Part shown: positions 32,677 to 39,993 of the stretch, one piece after another
Position numbering within the stretch: position 1 is the first letter of the stretch
Layout: every line of letters starts with the position of its first letter
Made by a program: the position numbers and the translations under genes
NCBI RefSeq assembly: GCF_000716535.1
Contig: NZ_JNWV01000036.1
Coordinates: 124,001 to 188,000 of the forward strand
Direction of reading: 5' to 3'
DNA length: 64,000 nucleotides
From: Streptomyces flaveolus
Lineage (GTDB): Bacteria > Actinomycetota > Actinomycetes > Streptomycetales > Streptomycetaceae
The notes under the pieces: generated by a model
The model's input: the letters and a program-made list of their open reading frames with translations, nothing else
Told to the model about the DNA's origin: nothing
Databases searched by the model: none

Positions 32677-33677
32677 GAAAGCACCTTCGCCGGCTGGGCT
32701 GCCGCGGTGAGCAGGGTCTGCAGGTCGAGGTAGCGGGTGCCGTCCCCCGGAACACTGACCTCGACGCCCTCCGCCCGTGAGGCCAGAACCAACTCGAGTG
32801 CCCTGTGCACGGTTTCACCGGCGTCTATGGCGATGGCGTTCGCCGCGCTGGGCGCGTCGGAGGGCGCGGAGGCCATGACATCCGAGACCTTCAGGAGCGA
32901 CAGCCGACGGACCGGGGCGCCGGACCCGACGAAGTCGCGGACGAAGTCGTCGGCGGGGTTGCTGAGGATCTCCAGGGGCGTGTCGAACTGGGCCAGGCGG
33001 GAGCCGGGGCCGAAGATCGCGATGCGGTCGCCCAGACGGAGCGCCTCGTCGATGTCGTGGGTGACCATCACGATCGTCTTGCGGATCCGTTCCTGGAGCC
33101 GCAGGAACTCCATCTGGAGCTTTTCCCGCGCGATGGGGTCCACGGCGCCGAACGGTTCGTCCATCAGCATCACCGGCGGATCCGCGGCGAGGGCGCGGGC
33201 GACGCCGACCCTCTGCTGCTGGCCGCCGGAGAGCTGCCGGGGGTACCGGTCGGCGTAGGTGGCCGGATCCAGTCCGACCATCTCCAGCAGCTCCTTCGCT
33301 CGCTGACGGCGCTCGGACTTCTTCACCTTGAGCATCCTGGGCACAAGGGCGATGTTGTCCGCGATCGTCAGATGGGGGAGCAGGCCGATCTGCTGGATGA
33401 CGTAGCCGATGCCGCGCCGCAGCTCGTCCACGTCGGCGTGGGTGACGTCCTTGCCGTCGATGAAGATGCGCCCGTGGGTCGGCTCGACGAGGCGGTTGAT
33501 CATCCGCAGGGTGGTGGTCTTCCCGCATCCGGACGGGCCGACCAGGACGACGAACTCTCCCCGCCTGATCTCCATGGAGAGTTCGGAGACGGCCGCCTTC
33601 TCCTGGCCGGGGTATCGCTTGGACACCTCGTCCAGAAAGATCATGGTGTCGGGGTTCGGGATGGGCCTGTCAGACAT
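32673..33677 (-). CDS. OpuA/ProV-type ABC ATPase
   Basis: A 334-residue ATPase with Walker A GPSGCGKTT, signature LSGGQQQRVGVARAL, Walker B VMLMDEPFGAVDP and an H-loop in VTHDIDEALRLGDR. The last 70-80 residues are a truncated CBS-like extension (VHRALELVLASRAEGVEVSV), which in OpuA-type systems senses ionic strength or nucleotides. The gene overlaps both neighbouring permease genes (4 bp and 8 bp). Confidence 0.92.
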   Translation of the reverse strand: MSDRPIPNPDTMIFLDEVSKRYPGQEKAAVSELSMEIRRGEFVVLVGPSGCGKTTTLRMINRLVEPTHGRIFIDGKDVTHADVDELRRGIGYVIQQIGLLPHLTIADNIALVPRMLKVKKSERRQRAKELLEMVGLDPATYADRYPRQLSGGQQQRVGVARALAADPPVMLMDEPFGAVDPIAREKLQMEFLRLQERIRKTIVMVTHDIDEALRLGDRIAIFGPGSRLAQFDTPLEILSNPADDFVRDFVGSGAPVRRLSLLKVSDVMASAPSDAPSAANAIAIDAGETVHRALELVLASRAEGVEVSVPGDGTRYLDLQTLLTAAAQPAKVLS

Positions 33678-34317
33678 TCAATCCTCGCAGAGCGGTGATC
33701 TTGGCGATCACGATGAACAGCAGGTCGAGGACCAGAGCGACGAGCACCACTCCGATCACTCCGGAGAGAGCCTCCTCCAGTGCGTTCGCTCCCCCGATCC
33801 GCTCCAGCCCCCGGAAGATCAGCTGTCCCAGACCAGGGCCGCGCACGACGGCTCCGATGGCGGCCGTCGCGACCAGCATGATCGTCGCCGTTCGGATCCC
33901 GTTGAGGATCACTGGCCAGGCCAGGGGCAGGACGACGGCGCGCATCCGCAGTCCCGGCCCCATGCCCAGGCCGCGGGCCGCCTCGACGACGGCCGGGTCG
34001 ACCCCTTCGATGCCGGTCACCGTATTGCGCAGGATCGGGAAGACCCCGTACACGGAAAGGGCGGCGATCGTCGGGGCCACACCGAGCCCCAGGAGCGGGA
34101 TCATGAGGGCGAACAGGGCGAAGGAGGGGATGGTGAGCAGGGACCCCGTCAGCGACAGCAGGGCGCTGCGCAGGCCGGGGGAGGACTGGGTGACAAGGGC
34201 GAGCCCGATTCCGACGATCGCGGAGATCGCGACACTGACGAGGACGAGCTCGATGTGTTGCTCGGCCAGGAACACCAGGTAGCTCGCGTTGTCGGCCATG
34301 TAGGAGATGAGCTTCAC
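33670..34317 (-). CDS. OpuB-type ABC permease, subunit 2
   Basis: A 215-residue permease starting LISYMADNASYLVFLAEQHIELVLVSVAISAIVGI, with the EAA-like loop EAARGLGMGPGLRMRAVVLPLAWPVILNGIRTATIM. The GTG at 34317 overlaps by GTGA the stop of a 35-codon upstream frame (see 34314-34421), and its own stop overlaps the ATPase gene by 8 bp. Confidence 0.9.
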   Translation of the reverse strand: MKLISYMADNASYLVFLAEQHIELVLVSVAISAIVGIGLALVTQSSPGLRSALLSLTGSLLTIPSFALFALMIPLLGLGVAPTIAALSVYGVFPILRNTVTGIEGVDPAVVEAARGLGMGPGLRMRAVVLPLAWPVILNGIRTATIMLVATAAIGAVVRGPGLGQLIFRGLERIGGANALEEALSGVIGVVLVALVLDLLFIVIAKITALRGLNV

Positions 34318-34421
34318 GGCGTGGCCGCCCCTCTCGACGGACGGCCTGCGAGCGTGTTCAGGATCGCCTGGCGGGGGCCGGCGGGGCCGGACTCGGGACG
34401 GGGAGGAGCGAGATGTCGCAT
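34314..34421 (-). CDS. Possible 35-residue coupled leader ORF
   Basis: ATG at 34421 is preceded by GGAG at 8-nt spacing. The frame encodes 35 Pro/Arg/Ala-rich residues (starts MRHLAPPRPE) and its TGA overlaps the permease GTG as GTGA. The arrangement mirrors the coupled starts of the rest of the operon. The peptide has no recognisable domain or membrane segment. It may only serve to deliver ribosomes to the permease start, or it may not be real. Confidence 0.4.
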   Translation of the reverse strand: MRHLAPPRPESGPAGPRQAILNTLAGRPSRGAATP

Positions 34422-34477
34422 GGTGATCTCCGGTTTCGTGGCTCGGACGGATGGTTGTCGGGTCGCTTCGGCGGCCC

Positions 34478-35284
34478 TCAGGGATCGCTCGGATCGGCGC
34501 AGGAGCGCACGTCGGAGCCGAGGGAGGCCTGCAGGGCCCGCACCGTCGACAGCAGGTGCCCTCCGAATGCCTGGAGGTGCGGCTCGATCCTGAACGCGGG
34601 GCCGGAGATGTTCACCGCCGCTTTGACCTGCCCGGTGAAATTCCTGACCGGTGCCCCGATGCCCATGAGCTCCGGGTCGAAGACGCGGTTCGCGACCGTG
34701 TATCCCCGCCGCCGGGCCTCGTGCACCTGGACGAGGAACTCGCGCGCCTCACGCTCCGACACCCGGTTCTCACCGCGTCGGACGATCTCGATGATGTGCT
34801 CGTCCTCGCAGTCCATCAGCAAGGCCATCCCGCTGGAACTGCGGTGCACGGGGATCGTGCGGCCCACCCAGTTCACGGCCTCGATCGACCGCCGGGAGCC
34901 CTCCGACAGAACGGTGAGGACCTCACCGTCGCTGAGCACGCTCAGGTAGGTGCGTTCCCGGACCGTTTCGGTCAGCCTGAGCAGCAACGGGGCCGCGAGT
35001 TTGGTCAGCCGCTGGTCTCCCGCTCGCACCGCCAGCGCGAACAGCCGCCAGCTCAGCTCGTACCGCCCCGAACGACGCCGGGCGACCATGCCCGTCTCGA
35101 GCAGGCTCCTGAGCTGCCGGGACACGACGGACTTCTCGCGCTCCAGCACCCTGGCCACATCGGCCACGCTCAGGCCGTCGGGGAAGGCGGCCGGATCCGC
35201 GGACGCGAGCGCGTCCAGGATCGCCATCACTCGCGAAGCACCGCTCCGCGAGGCGGGGGGAGTCTGTTTCTGCTCGAGAGCCAT
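34478..35284 (-). CDS. IclR-family transcriptional regulator
   Basis: A 268-residue regulator. The N-terminal winged helix-turn-helix is GLSVADVARVLEREKSVVSRQLRSLLETGMVARRRSGRYELSWRLFAL. The C-terminal IclR effector domain follows, with VNWVGRTIPVHRSSSGMALLMDCEDEHI and RRGYTVANRVFDPELMGIGAPVRN. ATG 35284 has AGGAT upstream and starts shortly before the domain. It precedes the transporter operon on the same strand with a 160-bp gap, and a TGCA-N5-TGCA site lies 60-80 bp upstream. It probably senses a small acid from the pathway. Confidence 0.9.
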   Translation of the reverse strand: MALEQKQTPPASRSGASRVMAILDALASADPAAFPDGLSVADVARVLEREKSVVSRQLRSLLETGMVARRRSGRYELSWRLFALAVRAGDQRLTKLAAPLLLRLTETVRERTYLSVLSDGEVLTVLSEGSRRSIEAVNWVGRTIPVHRSSSGMALLMDCEDEHIIEIVRRGENRVSEREAREFLVQVHEARRRGYTVANRVFDPELMGIGAPVRNFTGQVKAAVNISGPAFRIEPHLQAFGGHLLSTVRALQASLGSDVRSCADPSDP

Positions 35285-35344
35285 ACCGAATCCTAGGTAG
35301 CGGTATGCAGTAACTAGAGTGCGCACGTGAGGTACGCAACACGC

Positions 35345-35362
35345 GGTTGCATTTTTTGCACC
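35345..35362. promoter_or_regulatory. Putative IclR operator
   Basis: GGTTGCATTTTTTGCACC contains TGCA-N5-TGCA (35348-35360), separated by a T-run. A very similar site (TGCATTATTTGCA) lies upstream of the alpha/beta-hydrolase gene. It falls between the iclR start and the convergent end of that hydrolase, consistent with self-regulation. Confidence 0.55.
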
Positions 35363-35435
35363 GCTCCTCCGCGAGCCGCCTCCGGTGCCGGGACGGGACC
35401 CGTCAGGTTCCGTGCCGGGGCGGTCCGGGCCGCTG

Positions 35436-36359
35436 TCAGGCCGAGATGCTCCGGGGCCGAGCGGCGGAGGCACTGAAGGCGGCGTCGAAGAACTCCTTCA
35501 GGCGGTCGCACAGCAGCAGGAACTCCGGGTGGTCGCCGTACATGAAGTCGTTGTGCCGCCCGTTGATCGTGTAGAGGGTCCTGGGCGAAGCGGCCGACGC
35601 GTACAGGGACAGGGCCTCGTCGTAGGGATGCAGCGAGTTCCGCTCACCGTGGGCGATGAACAGGGGTGTCGGCGCGAGGTTCGCCACCACTTTCTCCACC
35701 TTCAGGTCGAGGATGGACTCCGTGAACTGCAGCCGGGTGGGGTGCCCGAAGCCGTAGACCTGTGCCAGTTCCTTCTGGACGTAGTCGTCGGTGGCCGGGT
35801 CGAGCGGGTAGTGGGCGAAGGTGTCAGCGAGCTTGGACTCGCCCCGCAGCACTCGCTGCACCCGGTCCTCCTCCACCTCGTCGACGATCTTCAGGAACTC
35901 GTCGTAGGTGTGGATGGACTTCAGCCAGCGTTCCCCGTCGTAGAACCCGTTGAGGGACGCCACGGCCGCGACGTCGTCGCCGCCCTTCTCGGCGGCGAGG
36001 ATGACATTGGCAGCGCCCATGCCCCACCCGATGAGGCCCACACGGCGGGAGTCGACGTCGTCCCACGAGCGGATGAACGTGACCGCGTTGCGCACGTCCT
36101 GGGCCTGCTCCTCGATCAGGACCCGCCCCTTTTCGCCCTCGCTGTCCGCCATGCCCCGGTAGTCGAAGCCCAGGCACACGAACCCGCGCTCGGTCAGCCG
36201 CTGAGCGAACAACTTCGGGTAGAACTCGTTGAACCCCTGGTAGCCCGAGTTGATGACGAGCGCCGGGTGCTGCTCTCCTTCCGGGAGGTCGTCAGGGTAG
36301 TAGGCGGTGGCCTTGAGACGGCTGCCCTCGCTGTAAAACGCGGTTTCCTTCTGGATCAC
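35436..36359 (-). CDS. Alpha/beta-hydrolase-fold protein with GWGMG elbow
   Basis: A 307-residue alpha/beta-hydrolase fold: VINSGYQGFNEFYPKLFAQRLTERGFVCLGFDYRGMADSEG, then the elbow region GLIGWGMGAANVILAAEKGG, an acid-site-like FIAHGERNSLHPYDEA and a His in INGRHNDFM. The position of the nucleophile Ser in GxSxG is Gly (codon GGC), so classical serine-esterase chemistry should be lost unless another residue substitutes. The GTG at 36359 follows AAGGAAG. A TGCA-N5-TGCA site 160 bp upstream links it to the IclR regulator. It could be a non-hydrolytic member (decarboxylase-, lyase- or binding-type). Confidence 0.82.
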   Translation of the reverse strand: MIQKETAFYSEGSRLKATAYYPDDLPEGEQHPALVINSGYQGFNEFYPKLFAQRLTERGFVCLGFDYRGMADSEGEKGRVLIEEQAQDVRNAVTFIRSWDDVDSRRVGLIGWGMGAANVILAAEKGGDDVAAVASLNGFYDGERWLKSIHTYDEFLKIVDEVEEDRVQRVLRGESKLADTFAHYPLDPATDDYVQKELAQVYGFGHPTRLQFTESILDLKVEKVVANLAPTPLFIAHGERNSLHPYDEALSLYASAASPRTLYTINGRHNDFMYGDHPEFLLLCDRLKEFFDAAFSASAARPRSISA

Positions 36360-36521
36360 GATGCTTCCTTGTGTACGTCCGACTGGCCACGCCCCGGCGC
36401 CCTCCGGGGGCCGGCGCCTTCGCCGATCGTGCTGGCGGCAAGTCCTGTACGCGTCCCGAGAGGTGCTACAGGTCTTGGGCCGTTACCTTCGAGCCGTGAT
36501 GTGGTGAACGCAACGTGGAGA

Positions 36522-36534
36522 TGCATTATTTGCA
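36522..36534. promoter_or_regulatory. Second putative IclR operator
   Basis: TGCATTATTTGCA has the same TGCA-N5-TGCA core, with AT-rich centre, as the site at 35348-35360. It is 163 bp upstream of the GTG of the GWGMG hydrolase gene. Confidence 0.5.
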
Positions 36535-36791
36535 ACGCCTGATGGCAAGTGCAGTCGCGGCGAACCTGTGAGCGCCGTCCGGAGAGGTAATGGCCAACAC
36601 GGCCGTGCAGTACGGGCACACGTGTCCTGCCTGCTGGGCCCGTGCTTGAAACAGCGCGTGAGCAGCCCGAGTTCCAGGATGCCCGTGACGCGGGACCTGG
36701 TCATCCCCGACCGCCGGGTCATGGTGCACATACGTGAGTGCCCGTTGCGATTTACGGCTGGTGTGCTACATCTCAACCCAGGTTTTGCTTG

Positions 36792-36819
36792 TTGACAAGA
36801 CATAAGTTGGGGTTATTGT
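36792..36819 (+). promoter_or_regulatory. Sigma-70-type promoter upstream of the dehydrogenase remnant
   Basis: -35 TTGACA (36792-36797), a 16-bp spacer and -10 TATTGT (36814-36819). The transcript would pass through the dehydrogenase remnant and reach the aldo/keto reductase at 37054 with a leader of about 230 nt. Confidence 0.6.
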
Positions 36820-36857
36820 CGACACAACCGCCCATCCGCACCCTCCCGGAGCCACCC

Positions 36858-36972
36858 GTGCAACGCGTCGTTCAGTTCACCGGCCGCCGCCAGGCCGAGG
36901 TCGTCGAGCAGGTCGGAGCTGAACCGTCGCCCGACCACCTGACAGTGCGGCCCCTCCTTCTGACGCGCCTGC
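36858..36972 (+). pseudogene. Remnant of a medium-chain (zinc-type) dehydrogenase N-terminus
   Basis: From a GTG at 36858 the frame reads VQRVVQFTGRRQAEVVEQ, then EPSPDHLTVRPLLL. This resembles the first 35-40 residues of zinc-type alcohol dehydrogenases (VVFTGPRxxEVxExPxPEPGPxxVxVRxL). After that the similarity stops. It sits 35-40 bp behind a good promoter, so a dehydrogenase gene may once have stood here before deletion placed the aldo/keto reductase downstream. Confidence 0.45.
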
Positions 36973-37053
36973 AGTGGCCCGACGAACACCTGCCAAGTCC
37001 TCCTGCACCCGGCTGCGCCGACGGTGCACACGTACCACCGAAGGATTGCTCTC

Positions 37054-38058
37054 ATGGAGTACCGTCACCTCGGCCGCAGTGGCCTGGTCATCAGCGAGAT
37101 CGCCTACGGCAACTGGCTCACCCACGGCTCGCAGGTGGAGGCGGACGCGGCCACCGCTTGCGTGCATGCGGCGCTGGAGGTGGGCATCACCACCTTCGAC
37201 ACAGCCGACGTCTATGCGGCGACACGCGCCGAATCGGTCCTGGGGGAGGCGCTGAAGGGCGAGCGCCGCGAAGGGCTTGAGATCTTCACGAAGGCGTACT
37301 GGCCGACCGGTCCGGGGCGCAACGACCGGGGCCTGTCACGCAAGCACCTCATGGAGTCGATCGAGGGATCGCTGCGCCGGCTGCAGACCGACTACGTGGA
37401 TCTGTACCAGGCGCACCGGTACGACGTGGCCACCCCGCTGGAGGAGACGATGGAGGCGTTCGCCGACATCGTGCACTCCGGCAAGGCCCACTACATAGGT
37501 GTCTCCGAGTGGCCCGCGGAGCAGATCCGGCGCGCTCACGCGCTGGCGCGGGAGCTGCGCATCCCCCTGGTGTCCAACCAGCCCATGTACAACGCCTTGT
37601 GGCGGGTCATCGAGGCGGAGGTCGTGCCCGCTTGCGAGGAACTCGGCATGGGTCAGGTGGTCTACTCGCCGATCTCGCAGGGAGTGCTGACGGGCAAGTA
37701 CCAGCCCGGCGCTCGGCCCCCGGTGGGCTCGCGGGCCACGGATGACAAGGGCGGGGCCGACATGATCGCGCGGTGGATGCGCGACGAGGTGCTCGAGGCC
37801 GTGCAGCAGCTGAAGCCGCTGGCCGCCGAGGCCGGGCTGTCCCTCGCCCAACTGGCCGTCGCGTGGGTGCTGCAGAACCCCAACGTCTCGGCGGCCATCA
37901 TCGGTGCCTCACGGCCGGAGCAGGTCGTGGAGAACGCCAAGGCGTCCGGTGTCGTGCTGGAGGCCGACCTCATGGCCCGTGTCGAGGAGGTGCTGAAGCC
38001 GGTGGCGGTCACCGACCCCAAGCGGGTCCACGACAATGTGCCGGAACGCCGCCCTTGA
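37054..38058 (+). CDS. Aldo/keto reductase, potassium-channel-beta-like subfamily
   Basis: A 334-residue AKR with TIM-barrel motifs. Catalytic residues are Asp/Tyr in FDTADVY, Lys in IFTKAYW and His in LYQAHRYD. The motif HSGKAHYIGVSEWPAEQIRRA and the terminal IIGASRPEQVVENAKASG are typical of AKR families related to Kv-beta/YghZ. It reduces aldehydes or ketones with NADPH. The ATG at 37054 (MEYRHLGRSGL) is the family start; an upstream in-frame start at 37024 is less likely. Confidence 0.92.
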   Translation: MEYRHLGRSGLVISEIAYGNWLTHGSQVEADAATACVHAALEVGITTFDTADVYAATRAESVLGEALKGERREGLEIFTKAYWPTGPGRNDRGLSRKHLMESIEGSLRRLQTDYVDLYQAHRYDVATPLEETMEAFADIVHSGKAHYIGVSEWPAEQIRRAHALARELRIPLVSNQPMYNALWRVIEAEVVPACEELGMGQVVYSPISQGVLTGKYQPGARPPVGSRATDDKGGADMIARWMRDEVLEAVQQLKPLAAEAGLSLAQLAVAWVLQNPNVSAAIIGASRPEQVVENAKASGVVLEADLMARVEEVLKPVAVTDPKRVHDNVPERRP

Positions 38059-38640
38059 GCCGACACGGCCTCGCGAGCGATCGGAGGACCGTCCTGGCAG
38101 GTGTTCCCCCGAAGCATCGCTGACGGTCACGCCTGGAGGACACACACTGGACCGGCTCGGCGCCGTGCGTGAGCGCTTGCCGATGCCCGGGGCGTGAGGC
38201 CCGGCCCACCCGGGCATGTCCCTGGGAGGGCAGGGCGGGCAGGGCGGGCCGGCGCGGCCCGCCGATACCTTCGGCGGAGATGAGGAGCAGGCGGTCCCAG
38301 CCGTGGAACTCAGCCGTCGGCTCCCGGCCGGCCCGGTCGTCGCGCACCCGGAACGGCCGGCGTGGCCGGCGCCGTGGACGTCGCTCAGGGCGGCGTTCGT
38401 CGAAGTCGGGCAGTGCCCTTTACCGCCCCGCCCGGCATCCTCGTCATCGTGCTCGCGTGGTTCTGGCGGCATGGCGAGCCTCGCCTCGGCCTGCGCGTCA
38501 CCGGCGCACGGGCGCGTCCGAGGCGGCGGCGCCCAGTGCGGTGCACGGGGGTGCCGCCGCCGGTCGGCAACCGCGTCAGGAGTCCACCAGCTCAACCACG
38601 CCCGGAACAGCAGGCAGGCGTGGTGCTCCTGTGCACTGGC
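38059..38640. other. Intergenic stretch between two converging regions
   Basis: No gene is supported in this 580-bp stretch. The sequence is GC-rich and without recognisable domains; the decayed protease gene begins at its right end. Confidence 0.45.
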
Positions 38641-38790
38641 TCAGAGCAGGCTGACCCCGTAGACGCTCAGCGCCTCGGTGACCGGCTGGAAGAACGTGGT
38701 ACCGCCCGAGGTGCAGTCACCGCTACCGCCGGAGGCCGAGGCCTTGTTTCCGTCGTGGAGCGGGCAGCCGGAGTCGCCGTGCCAGTGGAT
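38641..38790 (-). pseudogene. C-terminal remnant of a streptogrisin-type serine protease
   Basis: On the minus strand, 49 codons before a stop read [16 protein letters not shown], then [16 protein letters not shown] and [15 protein letters not shown]. This is the end of a chymotrypsin-fold streptogrisin: the active-site GDSG is present, and the [16 protein letters not shown] tail is typical of the Streptomyces enzymes. No upstream part (His and Asp of the triad, pro-region, signal) is present. The fragment is cut off at a 10-bp inverted repeat just before the next gene. Confidence 0.8.
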
Positions 38791-38810
38791 CCTGACACCC
38801 CAGGATCCAC
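38785..38810 (-). terminator. Hairpin after the YdhF-like reductase gene
   Basis: GTGGATCCTG (38785-38794) pairs perfectly with CAGGATCCAC (38801-38810) around a 6-nt loop, 14 bp beyond the stop at 38824. It also marks the break point of the streptogrisin remnant. Confidence 0.6.
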
Positions 38811-38823
38811 TTCGCCGCACACC

Positions 38824-39753
38824 CTAGGGCACGATGTGGCCGGCCGCGCGGAAGAGGCGATACCACTCCTCGCGGGTCAACGGGAGCTCCGAGCCCGCAG
38901 CTGACTCGGCCACCCGACCCGGGTTGGTCGTCCCGAGCACCACCTGCATGTTCGCCGGATGGCGAGTGATCCACGCGACGGCGATCCCGGTCGGAGTCAC
39001 CTCGTACTTCGCGGCCAACTCGTCGAGAACGGCGTTCAGTTCCGCGTAGTTCTCGAGGTCGCCGATGAAGACCCCGTCGAAGAACCCCTTCTGGAACGGC
39101 GACCACGCCTGGAGGGTCATTCCCCGGAGGCGCGAGTAGTCGAGCAGGCCGTTGTCGCGGTCGACCGACTGGCCGAGACCCGCCATGTTGGCGGCGATTC
39201 CGGAGGCGATCATCGGGCAGTGGGTGATGCTCAGCTGCACCTGGTTGGCCACGAGCGGCTGGCGCACCGCCGTCTTGAGCAGTTCGATCTGTCCCGGCGT
39301 GTGGTTGGACACGCCGAAGTTCGCGACTTTCCCTGCCGAGTGGAGTTCGTCGAAGGCTGCTGCCACTTCCTCCGGCTCCACGAGGGTGTCGGGACGGTGG
39401 AGCAGGAGCACGTCGAGGTACTCGGTGCGCAGGGCCGCCAGCGACTCGTTGACGGTACGCACGATGTGCTCTTTGGAGAAGTCGAAGAAGCCGGGCCTGA
39501 TGCCGACCTTGCTCTGGATGACGATCGACTCCCGCTCCGCGGCGGAGAGTTTGACAGCCTGTCCGAACCTCACTTCGCACGCGTGGCGGGTGGGGCCGTA
39601 GATGTCCGCGTGGTCGAAGGCGTTGATCCCGGCGTCCCGGGCGCTGCCGTAGAGAGCGCGGATGTCGTCGTCCGAGAGGTTGGCGATACGCATCAGCCCC
39701 AGGACGACGTTCGATGCCTGTATCCGGGCCTGGGGAAAGGAGATCATCTTCAT
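38824..39753 (-). CDS. Aldo/keto reductase, YdhF-like
   Basis: A 309-residue AKR starting MKMISFPQARIQASNVVLGLMRIANLSDDDI. The catalytic residues are visible in AFDHADIYGP (Asp/Tyr), VIQSKVGI (Lys) and VLLLHRPD (His), and the family motif is KVANFGVSNHTPGQIELL. The layout matches the YdhF oxidoreductase group. The start at 39753 fits the family; the longer open frame upstream has no homology-like features. It is not adjacent to the other AKR in sequence type, so the two are probably not a recent duplication. Confidence 0.9.
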   Translation of the reverse strand: MKMISFPQARIQASNVVLGLMRIANLSDDDIRALYGSARDAGINAFDHADIYGPTRHACEVRFGQAVKLSAAERESIVIQSKVGIRPGFFDFSKEHIVRTVNESLAALRTEYLDVLLLHRPDTLVEPEEVAAAFDELHSAGKVANFGVSNHTPGQIELLKTAVRQPLVANQVQLSITHCPMIASGIAANMAGLGQSVDRDNGLLDYSRLRGMTLQAWSPFQKGFFDGVFIGDLENYAELNAVLDELAAKYEVTPTGIAVAWITRHPANMQVVLGTTNPGRVAESAAGSELPLTREEWYRLFRAAGHIVP

Positions 39754-39933
39754 GGAGCCATCCTGTCTGTTCGTGCTGAGGAAGCGCCAGTGACCCGTAG
39801 GAGGTCGTGGACCCGATCCCTTCCACCGACTCGGTGGTGAGTACCGTGCCCTTGGGCGCGCCGGTCGCGGCCACGCCCACGACGTCTGCCGGGACCGGTT
39901 CCGCGACCGAAACCTGCCTCGCACGGACGCCTT

Positions 39934-39968
39934 CGGCCTGCCCCTCGTGGTCGCCAAGGGGCAGGCCG
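39934..39968 (-). terminator. Probable katA terminator
   Basis: Twelve-bp stem: CGGCCTGCCCCT (39934-39945) pairs with AGGGGCAGGCCG (39957-39968), 26 bp beyond the catalase stop on the minus strand. Confidence 0.65.
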
Positions 39969-39993
39969 GGACAGGTGTCGGTCCGGTGACGAC

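Larger units (their letters stand above)
36360..37053. other. 694-bp stretch with operator, promoter and a dehydrogenase remnant
   Basis: No intact gene. It contains an IclR-type site (36522-36534), a good plus-strand promoter (36792-36819) and a short fragment resembling the N-terminus of a zinc-type dehydrogenase (about 36858-36972), all listed separately. Confidence 0.6.
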
